A stretch of DNA of 64,000 bases from Dyella sp. A6 (GCF_036320485.1 NZ_CP132911.1:1240001-1304000), one strand, 5' to 3'; positions 45,017-55,647 are shown, counted from the first letter of the stretch. The notes: generated by a model from the sequence alone, not told the origin. Numbers and translations: made by a program.

Positions 45017-47410
45017 ATGAATCACCTTTCGCACAACCAGCTTGTTTCCTTTATCTGGCGCATTGCCGACGACTGCCTGCGCGACGTCTACGTTCGCGGC
45101 AAGTACCGTGATGTCATCCTGCCCATGGTTGTCTTGCGTCGTCTGGACACGCTTCTGGAGCCGACCAAGGATGCGGTCCTGGCGGAGGTGCGCTACCAGA
45201 AGGAGGACATGCAGGCGCTGGAATTGGACGATGAGCCGCTGTGCGAAGCGTCGGGCTACGTGTTCTACAACACCAGCCCGTGGACGCTGAAAAAGCTGTA
45301 CGGCGCCGCCACCAACAACCAGCAGATCCTGCTGGCCAACATTGAGGACTACCTCGACGGCTTCAGCAGCAACGTCAAGGAGATCATTACCCGCTTCAAG
45401 CTGCTCGACCAGATGCGGCACATGGCGAACAAGCAGGTGCTTCTCGACGTCATCGAGAAGTTCGTCTCGCCCTACATCAACCTCACGCCGCACGAGGTGG
45501 AAGATCCGGAGGGCAATACGCTGCCCGCCCTGTCCAACCTTGGTATGGGCTATGTCTTCGAAGAGCTGATCCGCAAGTTCAACGAAGAGAACAACGAGGA
45601 GGCCGGCGAGCACTTCACCCCGCGCGAGGTGATCCACCTCATGACCCATCTCGTCTTCGATCCGATCAAGGATCAACTGCCGCCGGTCATGACCATCTAC
45701 GACCCCGCCTGCGGCAGCGGCGGCATGCTCACCGAGTCGCAGAACTACATCAAGAATGCGGACGGCCCGATCCAGGCTCGCGGCGACGTCTATCTCTATG
45801 GAAAGGAGATCAACGACGAGACCTACGCCATCTGCAAGTCGGACATGATGATCAAGGGCAACAACCCCGAGAACATCCGGGTCGGCTCCACGCTCTCCAC
45901 CGATGAATTCTCGGCCGACCGCTTCGACTTCATGCTGTCCAACCCGCCCTACGGGAAAAGCTGGAGCAGCGAGGTCAAATACATCAAGGACGACAAGCAA
46001 GTCATCGATCCGCGATTCCTCGTCGAGTTGACCGACTACTGGGGCAACAAGGAAACGGCCGACGCCACGCCGCGCACCTCCGACGGCCAGCTCCTGTTCC
46101 TGATGGAAATGGTCAACAAGATGAAGCCCGTGGGCACCAGCCCGATCGGCTCGCGTATCGCCTCGGTCCACAACGGCTCCAGCCTGTTCACCGGCGACGC
46201 GGGCAGCGGCGAGTCCAACATCCGCCGCTACATCATCGAGAACGACATGCTGGACACCATCATCCAGCTGCCCAACAACCTGTTCTACAACACCGGCATC
46301 ACCACCTACATCTGGCTGCTGACCAACGCCAAACCCGAGCCGCGCAAGGGCAAGGTCCAGCTGATCGACGCCAACCTGCTGTACCGCAAGCTGCGCAAGA
46401 ACCTGGGCGACAAGAACTGCGAATTCTCCCCCGAGCATATTGAAGCGATCACCAACGCCTATCTGGCTTTCGCGCCCATCGAGCGCGCCATCGACGCCAA
46501 CAACGACCCCGTCGGCATCGCTGTAAAGGTCTTCGACAACGCGGACTTCGGCTACTACAAGGTTACCATCGAGCGCCCCGACCGGCGCCGCGCTGCCTTC
46601 AGCGCCGAGCGCATTGCAACATTGCGCTTCGACAAGTCACTTCGTGAGCCGATGGAATGGCTCTGGGCCGAGCATGGCGAACAGGTCTACAAGCCCGGTT
46701 TCCTCAAGGGGCAGGTCAAGCCCATCGCCAAGTGGTGTGAAGAGCAGGGCATCACCCTGAACGCCAAGCAGCGCGGCAAGCTGACCGACACCAAGCGCTG
46801 GAAGGCCCTGCGCGACGTGATGGGGGCTGCCACGGTACTCATGGGGGACATCGGCACGGAGGAGACAGCGGACTTCAATGCCTTCCGCTCTCGAGTAAGC
46901 AAGGCGATAAAGGCCCGCGAGCTCGAACTCTCGGCCTCCGAGAAGAATGCCATCCTCAACGCGGTCAGTTGGTACGACGAGAACGCCGAAAAGGTCATTG
47001 CCAAGCGGCACAAGCTCTCAAGCGCTGAGCTGGACGAGCTGACGACCCATCTGGGCTGCACCATCGACGAACTGGCCGATTTCGGCTGGTACCGCCAAAA
47101 GGATGGCAGCTACCTGACCTATGAGACCGCGACCGACCTGCGCGATGCGGAAAGCGTGCCATTGAAGGACAGCATCCACCGCTACTTCCTGGCAGAGGTG
47201 AAGCCGCATGTGGAGGAGGCCTGGATCAACCTCGACAGCGTGAAGATCGGCTACGAAATCAGCTTCAACAAGTATTTCTACCGGCACAAGCCGCTGCGCA
47301 GTCTGGAGTCGGTGACGCAGGACATCCTGGCGTTGGAGAAGAAGGCCGACGGGTTGATCGCGGATATCCTAGGCGTCGAAGTGGAATCGGAGCTGGAGCC
47401 GGCGGAATGA
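45017..47410 (+). CDS. hsdM: Type I restriction-modification methyltransferase subunit HsdM (long form)
   Basis: A 797-residue N6-adenine methyltransferase subunit. Residues 1-130 are the HsdM N-terminal helical domain; the SAM-binding motif I DPACGSGGM lies at 229-237 and catalytic motif IV NPPYG at 309-313. Typical HsdM proteins have about 500-550 residues; here a C-terminal extension of roughly 250-290 residues follows, rich in charged helices (ELSASEKNAILNAVSWYDEN, TTHLGCTIDELADFGWY). It overlaps hsdS by 4 bp (ATGA), so M and S are co-translated. The 182 bp between hipA and hsdM show no gene and only an unremarkable open frame on the other strand. Confidence 0.95.
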   Translation: MNHLSHNQLVSFIWRIADDCLRDVYVRGKYRDVILPMVVLRRLDTLLEPTKDAVLAEVRYQKEDMQALELDDEPLCEASGYVFYNTSPWTLKKLYGAATNNQQILLANIEDYLDGFSSNVKEIITRFKLLDQMRHMANKQVLLDVIEKFVSPYINLTPHEVEDPEGNTLPALSNLGMGYVFEELIRKFNEENNEEAGEHFTPREVIHLMTHLVFDPIKDQLPPVMTIYDPACGSGGMLTESQNYIKNADGPIQARGDVYLYGKEINDETYAICKSDMMIKGNNPENIRVGSTLSTDEFSADRFDFMLSNPPYGKSWSSEVKYIKDDKQVIDPRFLVELTDYWGNKETADATPRTSDGQLLFLMEMVNKMKPVGTSPIGSRIASVHNGSSLFTGDAGSGESNIRRYIIENDMLDTIIQLPNNLFYNTGITTYIWLLTNAKPEPRKGKVQLIDANLLYRKLRKNLGDKNCEFSPEHIEAITNAYLAFAPIERAIDANNDPVGIAVKVFDNADFGYYKVTIERPDRRRAAFSAERIATLRFDKSLREPMEWLWAEHGEQVYKPGFLKGQVKPIAKWCEEQGITLNAKQRGKLTDTKRWKALRDVMGAATVLMGDIGTEETADFNAFRSRVSKAIKARELELSASEKNAILNAVSWYDENAEKVIAKRHKLSSAELDELTTHLGCTIDELADFGWYRQKDGSYLTYETATDLRDAESVPLKDSIHRYFLAEVKPHVEEAWINLDSVKIGYEISFNKYFYRHKPLRSLESVTQDILALEKKADGLIADILGVEVESELEPAE

Positions 47411-48693
47411 ACATTGCGGCCTATCCGAAATATAAAAGTTATAAGACCACAGACGTCAAATGGATCCCCGAAGCACCAGCGCATTGGGAAGTCAAACCGC
47501 TTTTGGCCGCCGCACGCGTCGTCTCCGAGGCGAACCGGCCAGATCTTGAGCTTCTATCGGTTTACCTTGGCCGGGGCGTAATTCGCTTCTCAGACGTCGA
47601 GGAAAAGCGGACTAACGCTACCAGCACCGACCTTTCCAAGTATCAGGTCGTTTGCCCTGGCAATCTTGTTCTCAATAACCAACAGGCTTGGCGTGGTTCC
47701 GTAGGTGTGTCCGAGTACACGGGGATCGTAAGCCCTGCCTACATCGTCCTTGAGCTTAGCGATAGCTTTGACTCACGTTTCGCGGATTACTACTTTCAGA
47801 CCTCGACGACAGTTTCTCACTTCCTGGTAAGTTCGAAAGGTGTGGGCACCATCCAGAGGAACCTTTATTGGCCAGCCTTAAGAAGGTGCTCGATCACAAT
47901 CCCGCCGCACCCTGAACAACGCGCAATCGCGACGTTTCTGGATGGCAAATGCGCGAAGATCGATGAGGCGGTGCGGATCAAGGAGGAGCAGATCAAGCTC
48001 TTGCGCGAGCGAAGGCAGATCTTGATCCAGCAGGCCGTCACCCGCGGCCTGAACCCCGACGCCCCCATGAAGGACAGCGGCATCGACTGGATCGGCCAGA
48101 TCCCCGCGCATTGGGAGATCGAAAACCCCAAGTGGTTGTTTGAAAACCGTAAGCAAAGAGCAATCAAGGGTGATCCGCAGTTGGCAGCTACCCAGAAATA
48201 CGGCGTCATACCTCAGGATATGTTCATGGAGCTTGAGGGGCGTCGGGTTGTGGCCGTCTTCTTGGATTTCGACATATTGAAGCACGTTGAAGCAGGCGAC
48301 TTCGTGATGAGCATGAGGAGTTTTCAGGGCGGTCTTGAATATTCCGAATACACCGGCTGCGTCAGTTCCGCCTATGTCGCTCTCAAACCTGGGTCGCAGA
48401 TATACGCTCGATTCTTCAAATATCTATTCAAGTCGAAAGGGTATATCGAAGCTCTGCAAGCGACTTCAAACCTTGTTCGTGATGGTCAGGCACTGAGATT
48501 CGACAACTTCGCGATGGTTCCGCTTCCCGTCATCCCGCTTGACGAGCAGAAGTTCATTGCTGACCGTTTGGATGAAATTTTAGATAAGTCAGATAGGGCA
48601 ATTTCAATTAAGCAGGACCAGATTTCCGCACTCAAGGAATACAAGACGAGCCTGATCAACGCGGCAGTCACGGGAAAGATTAAAGTCTGCTAA
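47407..48693 (+). CDS. hsdS: Type I restriction-modification specificity subunit HsdS
   Basis: A 428-residue specificity subunit that sets the DNA target of both modification and restriction. There are two target-recognition domains (about residues 15-175 and 235-390), each opening with a similar WIPEAPAHWE / WIGQIPAHWE element. They are separated by the conserved helix TFLDGKCAKIDEAVRIKEEQ, and a second helix (DRLDEILDKSDRAISIKQDQ) is at the C-terminus. The recognition domains are clearly more AT-rich than hsdM and hsdR, as expected for exchanged specificity modules. No inverted repeats or second hsdS fragment indicate phase variation. Confidence 0.93.
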   Translation: MNIAAYPKYKSYKTTDVKWIPEAPAHWEVKPLLAAARVVSEANRPDLELLSVYLGRGVIRFSDVEEKRTNATSTDLSKYQVVCPGNLVLNNQQAWRGSVGVSEYTGIVSPAYIVLELSDSFDSRFADYYFQTSTTVSHFLVSSKGVGTIQRNLYWPALRRCSITIPPHPEQRAIATFLDGKCAKIDEAVRIKEEQIKLLRERRQILIQQAVTRGLNPDAPMKDSGIDWIGQIPAHWEIENPKWLFENRKQRAIKGDPQLAATQKYGVIPQDMFMELEGRRVVAVFLDFDILKHVEAGDFVMSMRSFQGGLEYSEYTGCVSSAYVALKPGSQIYARFFKYLFKSKGYIEALQATSNLVRDGQALRFDNFAMVPLPVIPLDEQKFIADRLDEILDKSDRAISIKQDQISALKEYKTSLINAAVTGKIKVC

Positions 48694-48703
48694 GGGGGAA
48701 GGG

Positions 48704-51700
48704 ATGGTCAGCAACACCAAGGAAATCGCGCTGGAACAGGCCATCGAACGGCACCTGACCGGCACCACCACAGAGGAGCTGGCCACAGGCGGCGCCGAGA
48801 GTGGCCCCTGCCGCATCGGCCGTCCTGCTGACTTCGACGCCAACCTCGCGCTCGACACGCGCCTGTTCTGGGCCTTCCTCGAGGCGACCCAGGGCCAGGC
48901 GCTGGAGCGGCTAAAGGACCGCAACCCTGCCGACTGGCAGGCCAAGGTCCTCGGGCAGTTCGACAAGCTGGTGAAGCGCAAGGGCGTGCTGCATGTGCTG
49001 AAGAAGGGCCTGCCGGTCGATGACGCGCATTTCACCCTGATGTATCCGGCGCCGCTGGCCAGCTCCGCGCAAAGGGTGCACGACAACTTCGCCGCCAATA
49101 TCTGGAGTGTGACCCGGCAGGTGCATCACAGTCTGGCGAATCCGAATGAGTCGGTGGACATGGTGCTGTTCCTCAACGGCCTGCCAGTCGTCACTCTGGA
49201 GTTGAAGAACCCCTGGACCCACCAGACCGCCCGCTATCACGGGCAAAAGCAGTACCGCGAGCGTGATGCCTCGCAGACTTTGATGCAGTTCGGTCGCACG
49301 CTGGTCCACATGGCCGCCGATACGGACGAAGTCTGGATGACGACCAAGCTGGCGGGCGGCTCCACATGGTTCCTGCCGTTCAACAAGGGTCACCACGAGG
49401 GCGCGGGCAACCCACCCAACCCCAACGGCCACAAGACCGCCTATCTGTGGGAAGAGGTCTTCCAGCCGGCCAGCATGGCCGGAATCATCCAGCATTTCGT
49501 GCTGTTGGAAGGCAAGCCGGCCGATCCGTTGGCGAAGAAAACCCTGATCTTCCCGCGCTACCACCAGCTGGATGTGGTGCGGCAGTTGCTACGTCACGCC
49601 GCCGGGCATGGCGTGGGACAGAGCTATCTGATCCAGCATTCGGCCGGTTCGGGCAAGTCCAACAGCATCACGTGGACGGCCTATCAGTTGATTGAGACCT
49701 ATCCAGATGCATTGGGTCTTCCCGGTGCACGAGCGCTGGACGCGCCGTTGTTCGACAGTGTGATCGTGGTGACCGATCGCCGCCTGTTGGACAAGCAGCT
49801 GCGCGACAACATCCGGGACTTTTCCGAGGTGAAGAACATAGTCGCGCCGGCGATGCGCGCGGCCGATCTCAAGGCTGCGCTGGAAAGCGGCAAGAAGATC
49901 ATCATCACCACGATCCAGAAATTCCCTTTCATCATCGACGGTATTGCCGATCTCAGCGACAAGCGTTTTGCCGTGATCATCGACGAGGCCCACAGCAGCC
50001 AGAGCGGCACGGCCCACGACCGCATGAACCAGGCCATGGGCGGCGGCAGTAGCGATGACCCCGATGAAGACGATCCGCAGGACCGAATTCTGGCGGCGAT
50101 GCAGGCGCGCAAGATGCGCGGCAATGCGTCCTACTTCGCCTTCACGGCCACACCGAAGAACACCACGCTGGAAAAGTTCGGCGCCAGGCAGCCCGACGGA
50201 AGCTTCAAGCCTTTCCATCTCTACAGCATGAAGCAGGCGATCGAGGAGGGCTTCATCCTCGACGTGCTGGCCAACTACACGACCTACAAGAGTTACTACG
50301 AGATCGAGAAGTCCATCCGGGAGAACCCCCGCTTCGATACCGTCAAGGCACAGAAGAAGCTGCGCGCCTACGTCGAGCGCAGCCAGCAGACGATCAACAC
50401 CAAGGCGGAGGTGATGCTGGATCACTTCATCGGCAGTGTGGTCAACGCCAAGAAGCTGCGCGGCCAGGCCAGGGGCATGATTGTCACGCAGAATATCGAG
50501 TCGGCGATCCGCTACTACAAGGCCGTGCAGAGCGAGCTGGCGCGTCGAGGGAACCCGTTCCAGGCACTGATCGCATTCTCCGGCGAGAAGGAAGTCGACG
50601 GGATCAAGTACACCGAAGCCGAGTTGAACGGTTTTCCCGAAGACAAGACGCGCTTCTATTTCGACGGCTACGACGACAAAGGCCAGCCGATGGTCCTGAG
50701 CGGCCAGAATGTCGAGAACACGTTCCGACTGCTGGTTGTGGCGAACAAGTACCTGACGGGCTTCGATCAGCCGAAGCTTTGCGCGATGTATGTTGACAAG
50801 AAGCTGCAGCTAGTCCTCGCCGTGCAGGCGCTGTCGCGTCTGAATCGCTCATCCCCGAGGCTGGGCAAACGCACGGAGGACCTCTTCGTGCTCGATTTCT
50901 TCAATTCGACCAAAGACATCAAGGACGCCTTCGATCCGTTCTTCACCGTGACCACTCTTTCGGAAGCGACCGACGTGAACGTCCTGCACGAGCTGAAGGC
51001 GACGCTCGACGATGCGGGTGTCTATGAATGGGCCGAGGTTGAGGAGTTCTGCACACGCTTCTTCAGCAATGAAGACGCTCAAAAGCTGAGCCCGCTGATC
51101 GATACGGCGGCCGCGCGGTTCAACGACGAACTGGAGCTCGAGGACAAGGACAAGATCGACTACAAGATCAAGGTCAAGCAGTTCGTGAAGATCTATGGAC
51201 AGATGGCATCGATCATGCCCTTCGAGGTGCTGGCTTGGGAGAAGCTGTTCTGGTTCCTGAAATTTCTCATCCCGAAGCTCAAGATCAAGGACCCCGACGA
51301 GGATGCGCTCGACGAGTTGCTGGAGGCGGTCGATCTGTCCTCATATGGGTTGCAGCGCACGAAGCTGCATCAGGCTATTGGGCTCGATCCCGGAGCGTCC
51401 GAACTCTATCCCCAAAATCCCAACCCGCGCGGCTACCGCGGCGGCGATGTCCAGGAAGACCCGCTTGAGGACATCATCCGCAGTTTCAACGAGCGGTGGT
51501 TCCAGGGCTGGAGCGCCACGCCGGAAGAGCAGCGTGTGAAGTTCCTCAACATCGTCGACAGCGTCAAGGCGCATCCGGATTTCGAGGAGAAATTCAGCGA
51601 TAACCCGGATCCATACGCCCGTGAGCTTGCCTTCGAGAAGATCATGAAAGACGTGATGTTGCGCCGAAGAAAGGAAGAGCTGGAGCTTTACAAGCTTCAC

Positions 51701-51793
51701 GCGCAGGATGATGCATTCCGGTTGGCGCTATACCACAGCGTGCGAGAAGTGTTATCAGTTGGTGCGCACAAGCTTGAGTCCGCGCCTGAATGA
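48704..51793 (+). CDS. hsdR: Type I restriction endonuclease subunit HsdR
   Basis: A 1029-residue motor and nuclease subunit. The N-terminal PD-(D/E)XK nuclease has Asp152, Glu166 and Lys168 (VDMVLF..TLELKN). The superfamily 2 translocase follows with Walker A HSAGSGKSNS (Lys318), DEAH at 427-430 and motif III FAFTATPKN. Later helicase motifs include TGFDQPKLCAMYVDK and QALSRLNR. The C-terminal helical part contacts HsdM. The complex cuts unmodified DNA far from the recognition site after ATP-driven translocation. It begins 10 bp after hsdS and completes an intact-looking hsdMSR operon. Confidence 0.95.
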   Translation: MVSNTKEIALEQAIERHLTGTTTEELATGGAESGPCRIGRPADFDANLALDTRLFWAFLEATQGQALERLKDRNPADWQAKVLGQFDKLVKRKGVLHVLKKGLPVDDAHFTLMYPAPLASSAQRVHDNFAANIWSVTRQVHHSLANPNESVDMVLFLNGLPVVTLELKNPWTHQTARYHGQKQYRERDASQTLMQFGRTLVHMAADTDEVWMTTKLAGGSTWFLPFNKGHHEGAGNPPNPNGHKTAYLWEEVFQPASMAGIIQHFVLLEGKPADPLAKKTLIFPRYHQLDVVRQLLRHAAGHGVGQSYLIQHSAGSGKSNSITWTAYQLIETYPDALGLPGARALDAPLFDSVIVVTDRRLLDKQLRDNIRDFSEVKNIVAPAMRAADLKAALESGKKIIITTIQKFPFIIDGIADLSDKRFAVIIDEAHSSQSGTAHDRMNQAMGGGSSDDPDEDDPQDRILAAMQARKMRGNASYFAFTATPKNTTLEKFGARQPDGSFKPFHLYSMKQAIEEGFILDVLANYTTYKSYYEIEKSIRENPRFDTVKAQKKLRAYVERSQQTINTKAEVMLDHFIGSVVNAKKLRGQARGMIVTQNIESAIRYYKAVQSELARRGNPFQALIAFSGEKEVDGIKYTEAELNGFPEDKTRFYFDGYDDKGQPMVLSGQNVENTFRLLVVANKYLTGFDQPKLCAMYVDKKLQLVLAVQALSRLNRSSPRLGKRTEDLFVLDFFNSTKDIKDAFDPFFTVTTLSEATDVNVLHELKATLDDAGVYEWAEVEEFCTRFFSNEDAQKLSPLIDTAAARFNDELELEDKDKIDYKIKVKQFVKIYGQMASIMPFEVLAWEKLFWFLKFLIPKLKIKDPDEDALDELLEAVDLSSYGLQRTKLHQAIGLDPGASELYPQNPNPRGYRGGDVQEDPLEDIIRSFNERWFQGWSATPEEQRVKFLNIVDSVKAHPDFEEKFSDNPDPYARELAFEKIMKDVMLRRRKEELELYKLHAQDDAFRLALYHSVREVLSVGAHKLESAPE

Positions 51794-51903
51794 TGACCAT
51801 CGGGCACCACCTTCGACAAAGGGTGCCCACGAAATCCTGGGAACTCCACACTTTCGCGTGGCGGCGGTGGCTTCTCCCGCCTGAGCTGGCGGAACGAGGA
51901 AAC

Positions 51904-51932
51904 AAAAGAGCCCCACCGAAGTAGGGCTTTTT
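51904..51932. terminator. Terminator between hsdR and gcvP
   Basis: An AAAAGAGCCC / GGGCTTTTT stem with one G-T pair lies between the convergent genes, with T-rich tails on both strands; it may serve both. Confidence 0.65.
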
Positions 51933-51953
51933 GATGTGCGTTGCGCGTGCGGC

Positions 51954-54902
51954 TTACGCCACGTTCGGTTCGCTGAACGCTTCGGGTTCGTCCTTGAAGT
52001 CGCCGATCGGCACGCAGCTGCAGAACACGTTCTTGTCGCCGTAGACGTTGTCCACGCGGGCTACCGGCGACCAGTACTTCTGCAGTTTCAGGCTGGGCAG
52101 CGGGAAGGCGGCCAGTTCGCGCGGGTAGGCGTGGGTCCATTCGCTGGCGGCCACCTGGGTGGCGGTGTGCGGGGCGTGCTTGAGCGGGTTGTCCTCCGCA
52201 TCGAGCTTGCCGTCCTCGATGGCGCGGATCTCGTCGCGGATCTGGATCATCGCGTCGATGAAGCGGTCCAGCTCGTGCTTCGACTCGCTCTCGGTGGGTT
52301 CCACCATCAGCGTGCCGGCCACCGGGAAGCTCAGCGTTGGGGCGTGGAAGCCGAAGTCGATCAGGCGCTTGGCCACGTCCTCGGCGCTGATGCCGGTGCT
52401 GTCCTTCAACGGGCGCAGGTCGAGGATGCACTCGTGCGCCACCAGGCCGTTGCGGCCGGTGTACAGCGTCTTGTAGTGCGGTGCCAGGCGCCTGGCGATG
52501 TAGTTGGCGTTGAGCAGTGCCACCTGGGTGGCTTTGCGCAGGCCGTGCTGGCCCATCAGGGTGATGTACATCCAGCTGATCGGCAGGATGCTGGCGCTGC
52601 CGAAGGTGGCCGCGCTGACCATGGCACCGTTGCCGGTACCCTGCGTGCGTGCGCCGTCGTTGCCGAGCGCACCGGGCAGGAACGGCGCGAGGTGCGAGCG
52701 CACCGCGCACGGACCCACGCCGGGGCCGCCGCCGCCGTGCGGAATGCAGAAGGTCTTGTGCAGGTTTAGGTGGCTGACGTCCGAGCCCCACTTGCCGGGC
52801 TTGGCCACGCCGACCAGCGCGTTCATGTTGGCGCCGTCGGTGTACACCTGGCCGCCGTGCTGGTGGACGATGTCGCAGATGGCGACCACGTCTTCCTCGA
52901 ACACGCCGTGGGTGGACGGGTAGGTCAGCATGATCGCGGCCAGCTTGTCCGAATGCTTCTCGGCCTGCGCGCGGATGTCTTCCAGGTCCACGTTGCCGTT
53001 GGCGTCGCACTTGGTCACCACCACGCGCATGCCGCACATCTGCGCGGACGCGGGGTTGGTGCCGTGGGCAGACTCGGGAATCAGGCAGATGTCGCGGTGA
53101 CCTTCGCCGCGCGACTGGTGGTAGGCGCGGATCGCCAGCAGGCCGGCGTATTCGCCCTGTGCACCGGAGTTCGGCTGCAGGCTCACCGCGTCGTAGCCGG
53201 TGATTTCCACCAGCTGCGCTTCCAGGCCGGCGATCAGTTCTTCGTAGCCGCGGGTCTGTTCGGCAGGCGCGAACGGATGGATGTTGGCGAATTCCGGCCA
53301 CGTCACCGGGATCATCTCGGCGGTGGCGTTGAGCTTCATGGTGCACGAACCCAGCGGGATCATCGTGCGGTCCATTGCCAGGTCCTTGTCGGCCAGCGAA
53401 CGCAGGTAGCGCAGCAGTTCGTGCTCGCTGTGATGCGTGTTGAACACCGGGTGGGTGAGGAACGCCGAGGTGCGACGCAGCGCCTGCGGGATCAGCGACG
53501 GCGCGCTGGCGTCCAGTGCGTCGATGCTGGGCAGGGTGGCGTCGTCGCCGCCGAAGATGCGCCACAGCAGTTCGATGTCGGCGCGAGTGGTGGTTTCGTC
53601 CAGCGAGACGCACAGGTACTCGTCCCACGCCTTGCGCAGGTTCGCGCCCATCGCCACCGCACGTGCCGCGATGGCGTCGGTGCGCTCGCCGGTCTTCAGG
53701 CTGATGGTGTCGAACGCGCTGTCGTGGTGGCTGGCGGTGAAGCCGAGCTGCTGCAGGCCGGCCTTCAGGATGGCGGTAAGGCGCGCCACGCGCGAGGCGA
53801 TGCGGGTGAGGCCCTCGGGGCCGTGGTAGACGGCGTACATCGAGGCCATGACCGCCAGCAGCACCTGCGCGGTGCAGATGTTGCTGGTGGCCTTCTCGCG
53901 GCGGATGTGCTGTTCGCGCGTCTGCAGGGTCAGGCGGTAGGCCTTGTTGCCTTCGGCGTCGATCGACACGCCGATCAGGCGGCCCGGCATCGAGCGCTTG
54001 TAGGCGTCGCGGCAGGCCATGAAGGCGGCGTGCGGACCGCCGAAACCAAACGGTACGCCGAAGCGCTGGGTGTTGCCGATGACGATGTCTGCGCCCATCT
54101 CGCCCGGCGGCTTCAGCAGGGTCAGCGCCAGCAGGTCGGTGGCGAACAAGGCCAGTGCCTGCCTGGCGTGAATCTTGGCGACCTCGTCGCTCCAGTCCAT
54201 CAGCCAGCCGCTGCTGGCGGGGTACTGGATCAGTGCGGCGAAGTAGTCGTCGGCGGCAATCGCGGCGTCCCATTCCTCGGCGGAGTTGGCCAGCTTGACG
54301 GTCAGCCCCAACGGCTCGGCGCGCGTGCGCATCACCTCGATGGTCTGCGGGTGCGCGTCGCCGGATACCACGATGGTGTTGCCCTTGGCCTTGGCCGAAC
54401 GCTTGGCCAGGGTCATCGCCTCCGCCGCCGCGGTGGCTTCGTCCAGCAGCGAGGCGTTGGCGATCTCCATGCCGGTGAGGTCGGCGCACATGGTCTGGAA
54501 GTTGATCAGCGCTTCCATGCGACCCTGCGAGATCTCGGCCTGGTAAGGCGTGTAGGCGGTGTACCAGGCGGGGTTTTCCAGCACGTTGCGCAGGATGACG
54601 TTGGGCGTGTGGGTGCCGTAGTAGCCCTGGCCGATGAAGCTCCTGAACACCTGGTTCTTGCCTGCCACGGCGCGGATCCGGGCCAGCGCTTCCACCTCGG
54701 TCATCGACGGCGGCAGCGCCAGCGGGGCCGGCGACTTGATCTTGCCCGGCACGATGGCGTCGGTCATCGCGTCCAGCGAGTCGTGGCCGATGGCGTGCAG
54801 CATGTCGGTGATCTCGGCATCGTTGGGGCCGATGTGGCGCGCGACGAAGGCGTCGTGCTGCTCGAGTTCGCGCAGCGAGGGGGAAGCGTTGTTCTGGCTC
54901 AT
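51954..54902 (-). CDS. gcvP: Glycine dehydrogenase (decarboxylating), P-protein
   Basis: A 982-residue fused P-protein of the glycine cleavage system. It decarboxylates glycine and passes the aminomethyl group to the lipoyl H-protein. N-terminal landmarks are [17 protein letters not shown] and [18 protein letters not shown]; the PLP-binding Lys is in [18 protein letters not shown], and [17 protein letters not shown] joins the two halves. The start is ATG 54902 ([10 protein letters not shown]), and the leader holds a tandem glycine riboswitch. gcvT and gcvH are not adjacent. Glycine from Tdh/Kbl can feed this enzyme. Confidence 0.97.
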   Translation of the reverse strand: MSQNNASPSLRELEQHDAFVARHIGPNDAEITDMLHAIGHDSLDAMTDAIVPGKIKSPAPLALPPSMTEVEALARIRAVAGKNQVFRSFIGQGYYGTHTPNVILRNVLENPAWYTAYTPYQAEISQGRMEALINFQTMCADLTGMEIANASLLDEATAAAEAMTLAKRSAKAKGNTIVVSGDAHPQTIEVMRTRAEPLGLTVKLANSAEEWDAAIAADDYFAALIQYPASSGWLMDWSDEVAKIHARQALALFATDLLALTLLKPPGEMGADIVIGNTQRFGVPFGFGGPHAAFMACRDAYKRSMPGRLIGVSIDAEGNKAYRLTLQTREQHIRREKATSNICTAQVLLAVMASMYAVYHGPEGLTRIASRVARLTAILKAGLQQLGFTASHHDSAFDTISLKTGERTDAIAARAVAMGANLRKAWDEYLCVSLDETTTRADIELLWRIFGGDDATLPSIDALDASAPSLIPQALRRTSAFLTHPVFNTHHSEHELLRYLRSLADKDLAMDRTMIPLGSCTMKLNATAEMIPVTWPEFANIHPFAPAEQTRGYEELIAGLEAQLVEITGYDAVSLQPNSGAQGEYAGLLAIRAYHQSRGEGHRDICLIPESAHGTNPASAQMCGMRVVVTKCDANGNVDLEDIRAQAEKHSDKLAAIMLTYPSTHGVFEEDVVAICDIVHQHGGQVYTDGANMNALVGVAKPGKWGSDVSHLNLHKTFCIPHGGGGPGVGPCAVRSHLAPFLPGALGNDGARTQGTGNGAMVSAATFGSASILPISWMYITLMGQHGLRKATQVALLNANYIARRLAPHYKTLYTGRNGLVAHECILDLRPLKDSTGISAEDVAKRLIDFGFHAPTLSFPVAGTLMVEPTESESKHELDRFIDAMIQIRDEIRAIEDGKLDAEDNPLKHAPHTATQVAASEWTHAYPRELAAFPLPSLKLQKYWSPVARVDNVYGDKNVFCSCVPIGDFKDEPEAFSEPNVA

Positions 54903-54947
54903 GGCATGGGGCGTCCGAAGGCGCGTGCAGGCCGCACGCGGGGCGCC

Positions 54948-55135
54948 CCTCTGTCCTTTTGCCTGAGAGTTTGGAAGCCGCAGGCTGCAGGCCTGGGATT
55001 CGTGCCCCTTCGGCGCCGGATTCAACCGGTCTCTCCAGAGTGCTTAGCGCAGGATGGTATGGGGCCTGAGCGATTACGGGCGTTGCGCCTTCGGCAGCGG
55101 CGCGTTCCCTGCGGAACGGCTGCTTCTCCCACCAT
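54948..55135 (-). promoter_or_regulatory. Tandem glycine riboswitch upstream of gcvP
   Basis: On the minus strand, aptamer I runs about 55135-55055 (GGTGGGAGAAGCA, CTGCCGAAGGCGCAACG, GCTCAGGCCCCATACC). Aptamer II runs about 55041-54948 (CTCTGGAGAGACC, GCGCCGAAGGGGCA, ACTCTCAGGCAAAAGGACAG). These are the known conserved blocks of cooperative glycine riboswitches. A GC-rich hairpin (GGGGCG..CGCCCC, about 54909-54950) between aptamer and start codon is the likely expression platform. Glycine would switch gcvP on. Confidence 0.92.
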
Positions 55136-55239
55136 GCGTTTTACGCCGGCGATTATACAGTGGGCGAGGCCTGGAAAGCGTCTTGGCCGACGGCGCGCGT
55201 TATCCTGCGGACTGACTCCCGGACAGGGGTTTCTCCGTG

Positions 55240-55647
55240 ATGCGGATCGGTGAAATCGACCACGTGGTTCTGCGCGCCATCGATATCCGCGCGATGCAGC
55301 GTTTCTACTGTGAGGTGCTGGGTTGTCGCGAGGAGCGCAGGCAGGACGGGATCGGCCTGGTGCAGCTGCGCGCCGGCGCCTCGCTGATCGACCTGGTCGA
55401 CGTCGGCGGCAAACTGGGCCGCTACGGCGGCGCGGCGCCGGGTCGCGAAGGCCACAACATGGACCATCTGTGCCTGCGGGTGGAGGACTACGATGAGGCG
55501 GCGATCCTCGCGCACCTCAGGGCGCATGGCGTGCGCATCGGCGAGACCGGCTCGCGCTACGGCGCGCGCGGCGAGGGGCCGTCGATCTACTGTTACGACC
55601 CACAGGGCAACATGGTCGAACTGAAGGGGCCGGCTCAGTTCGCCTGA
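55240..55647 (+). CDS. VOC-family (glyoxalase-like) protein
   Basis: A 135-residue single-domain member of the vicinal oxygen chelate superfamily. It has two beta-alpha-beta-beta-beta modules: one starts IGEIDHVVLRAIDIRAMQRFY with a metal-binding His, the other GHNMDHLCLRVEDYDE. The C-terminal SIYCYDPQGNMVELKG holds the conserved Asp-Pro and Glu metal ligand. It may be a dioxygenase, glyoxalase or resistance-type enzyme; the substrate is not evident. ATG 55240 is preferred to the GTG at 55237. The 3' end overlaps the convergent HAD gene by 13 bp. Confidence 0.88.
   Translation: MRIGEIDHVVLRAIDIRAMQRFYCEVLGCREERRQDGIGLVQLRAGASLIDLVDVGGKLGRYGGAAPGREGHNMDHLCLRVEDYDEAAILAHLRAHGVRIGETGSRYGARGEGPSIYCYDPQGNMVELKGPAQFA

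Noticed and set aside
47407..48693. Phase-variable hsdS with inverted partner
   Set aside because: No second hsdS fragment, inverted repeats or recombinase gene lies in or beside the operon.
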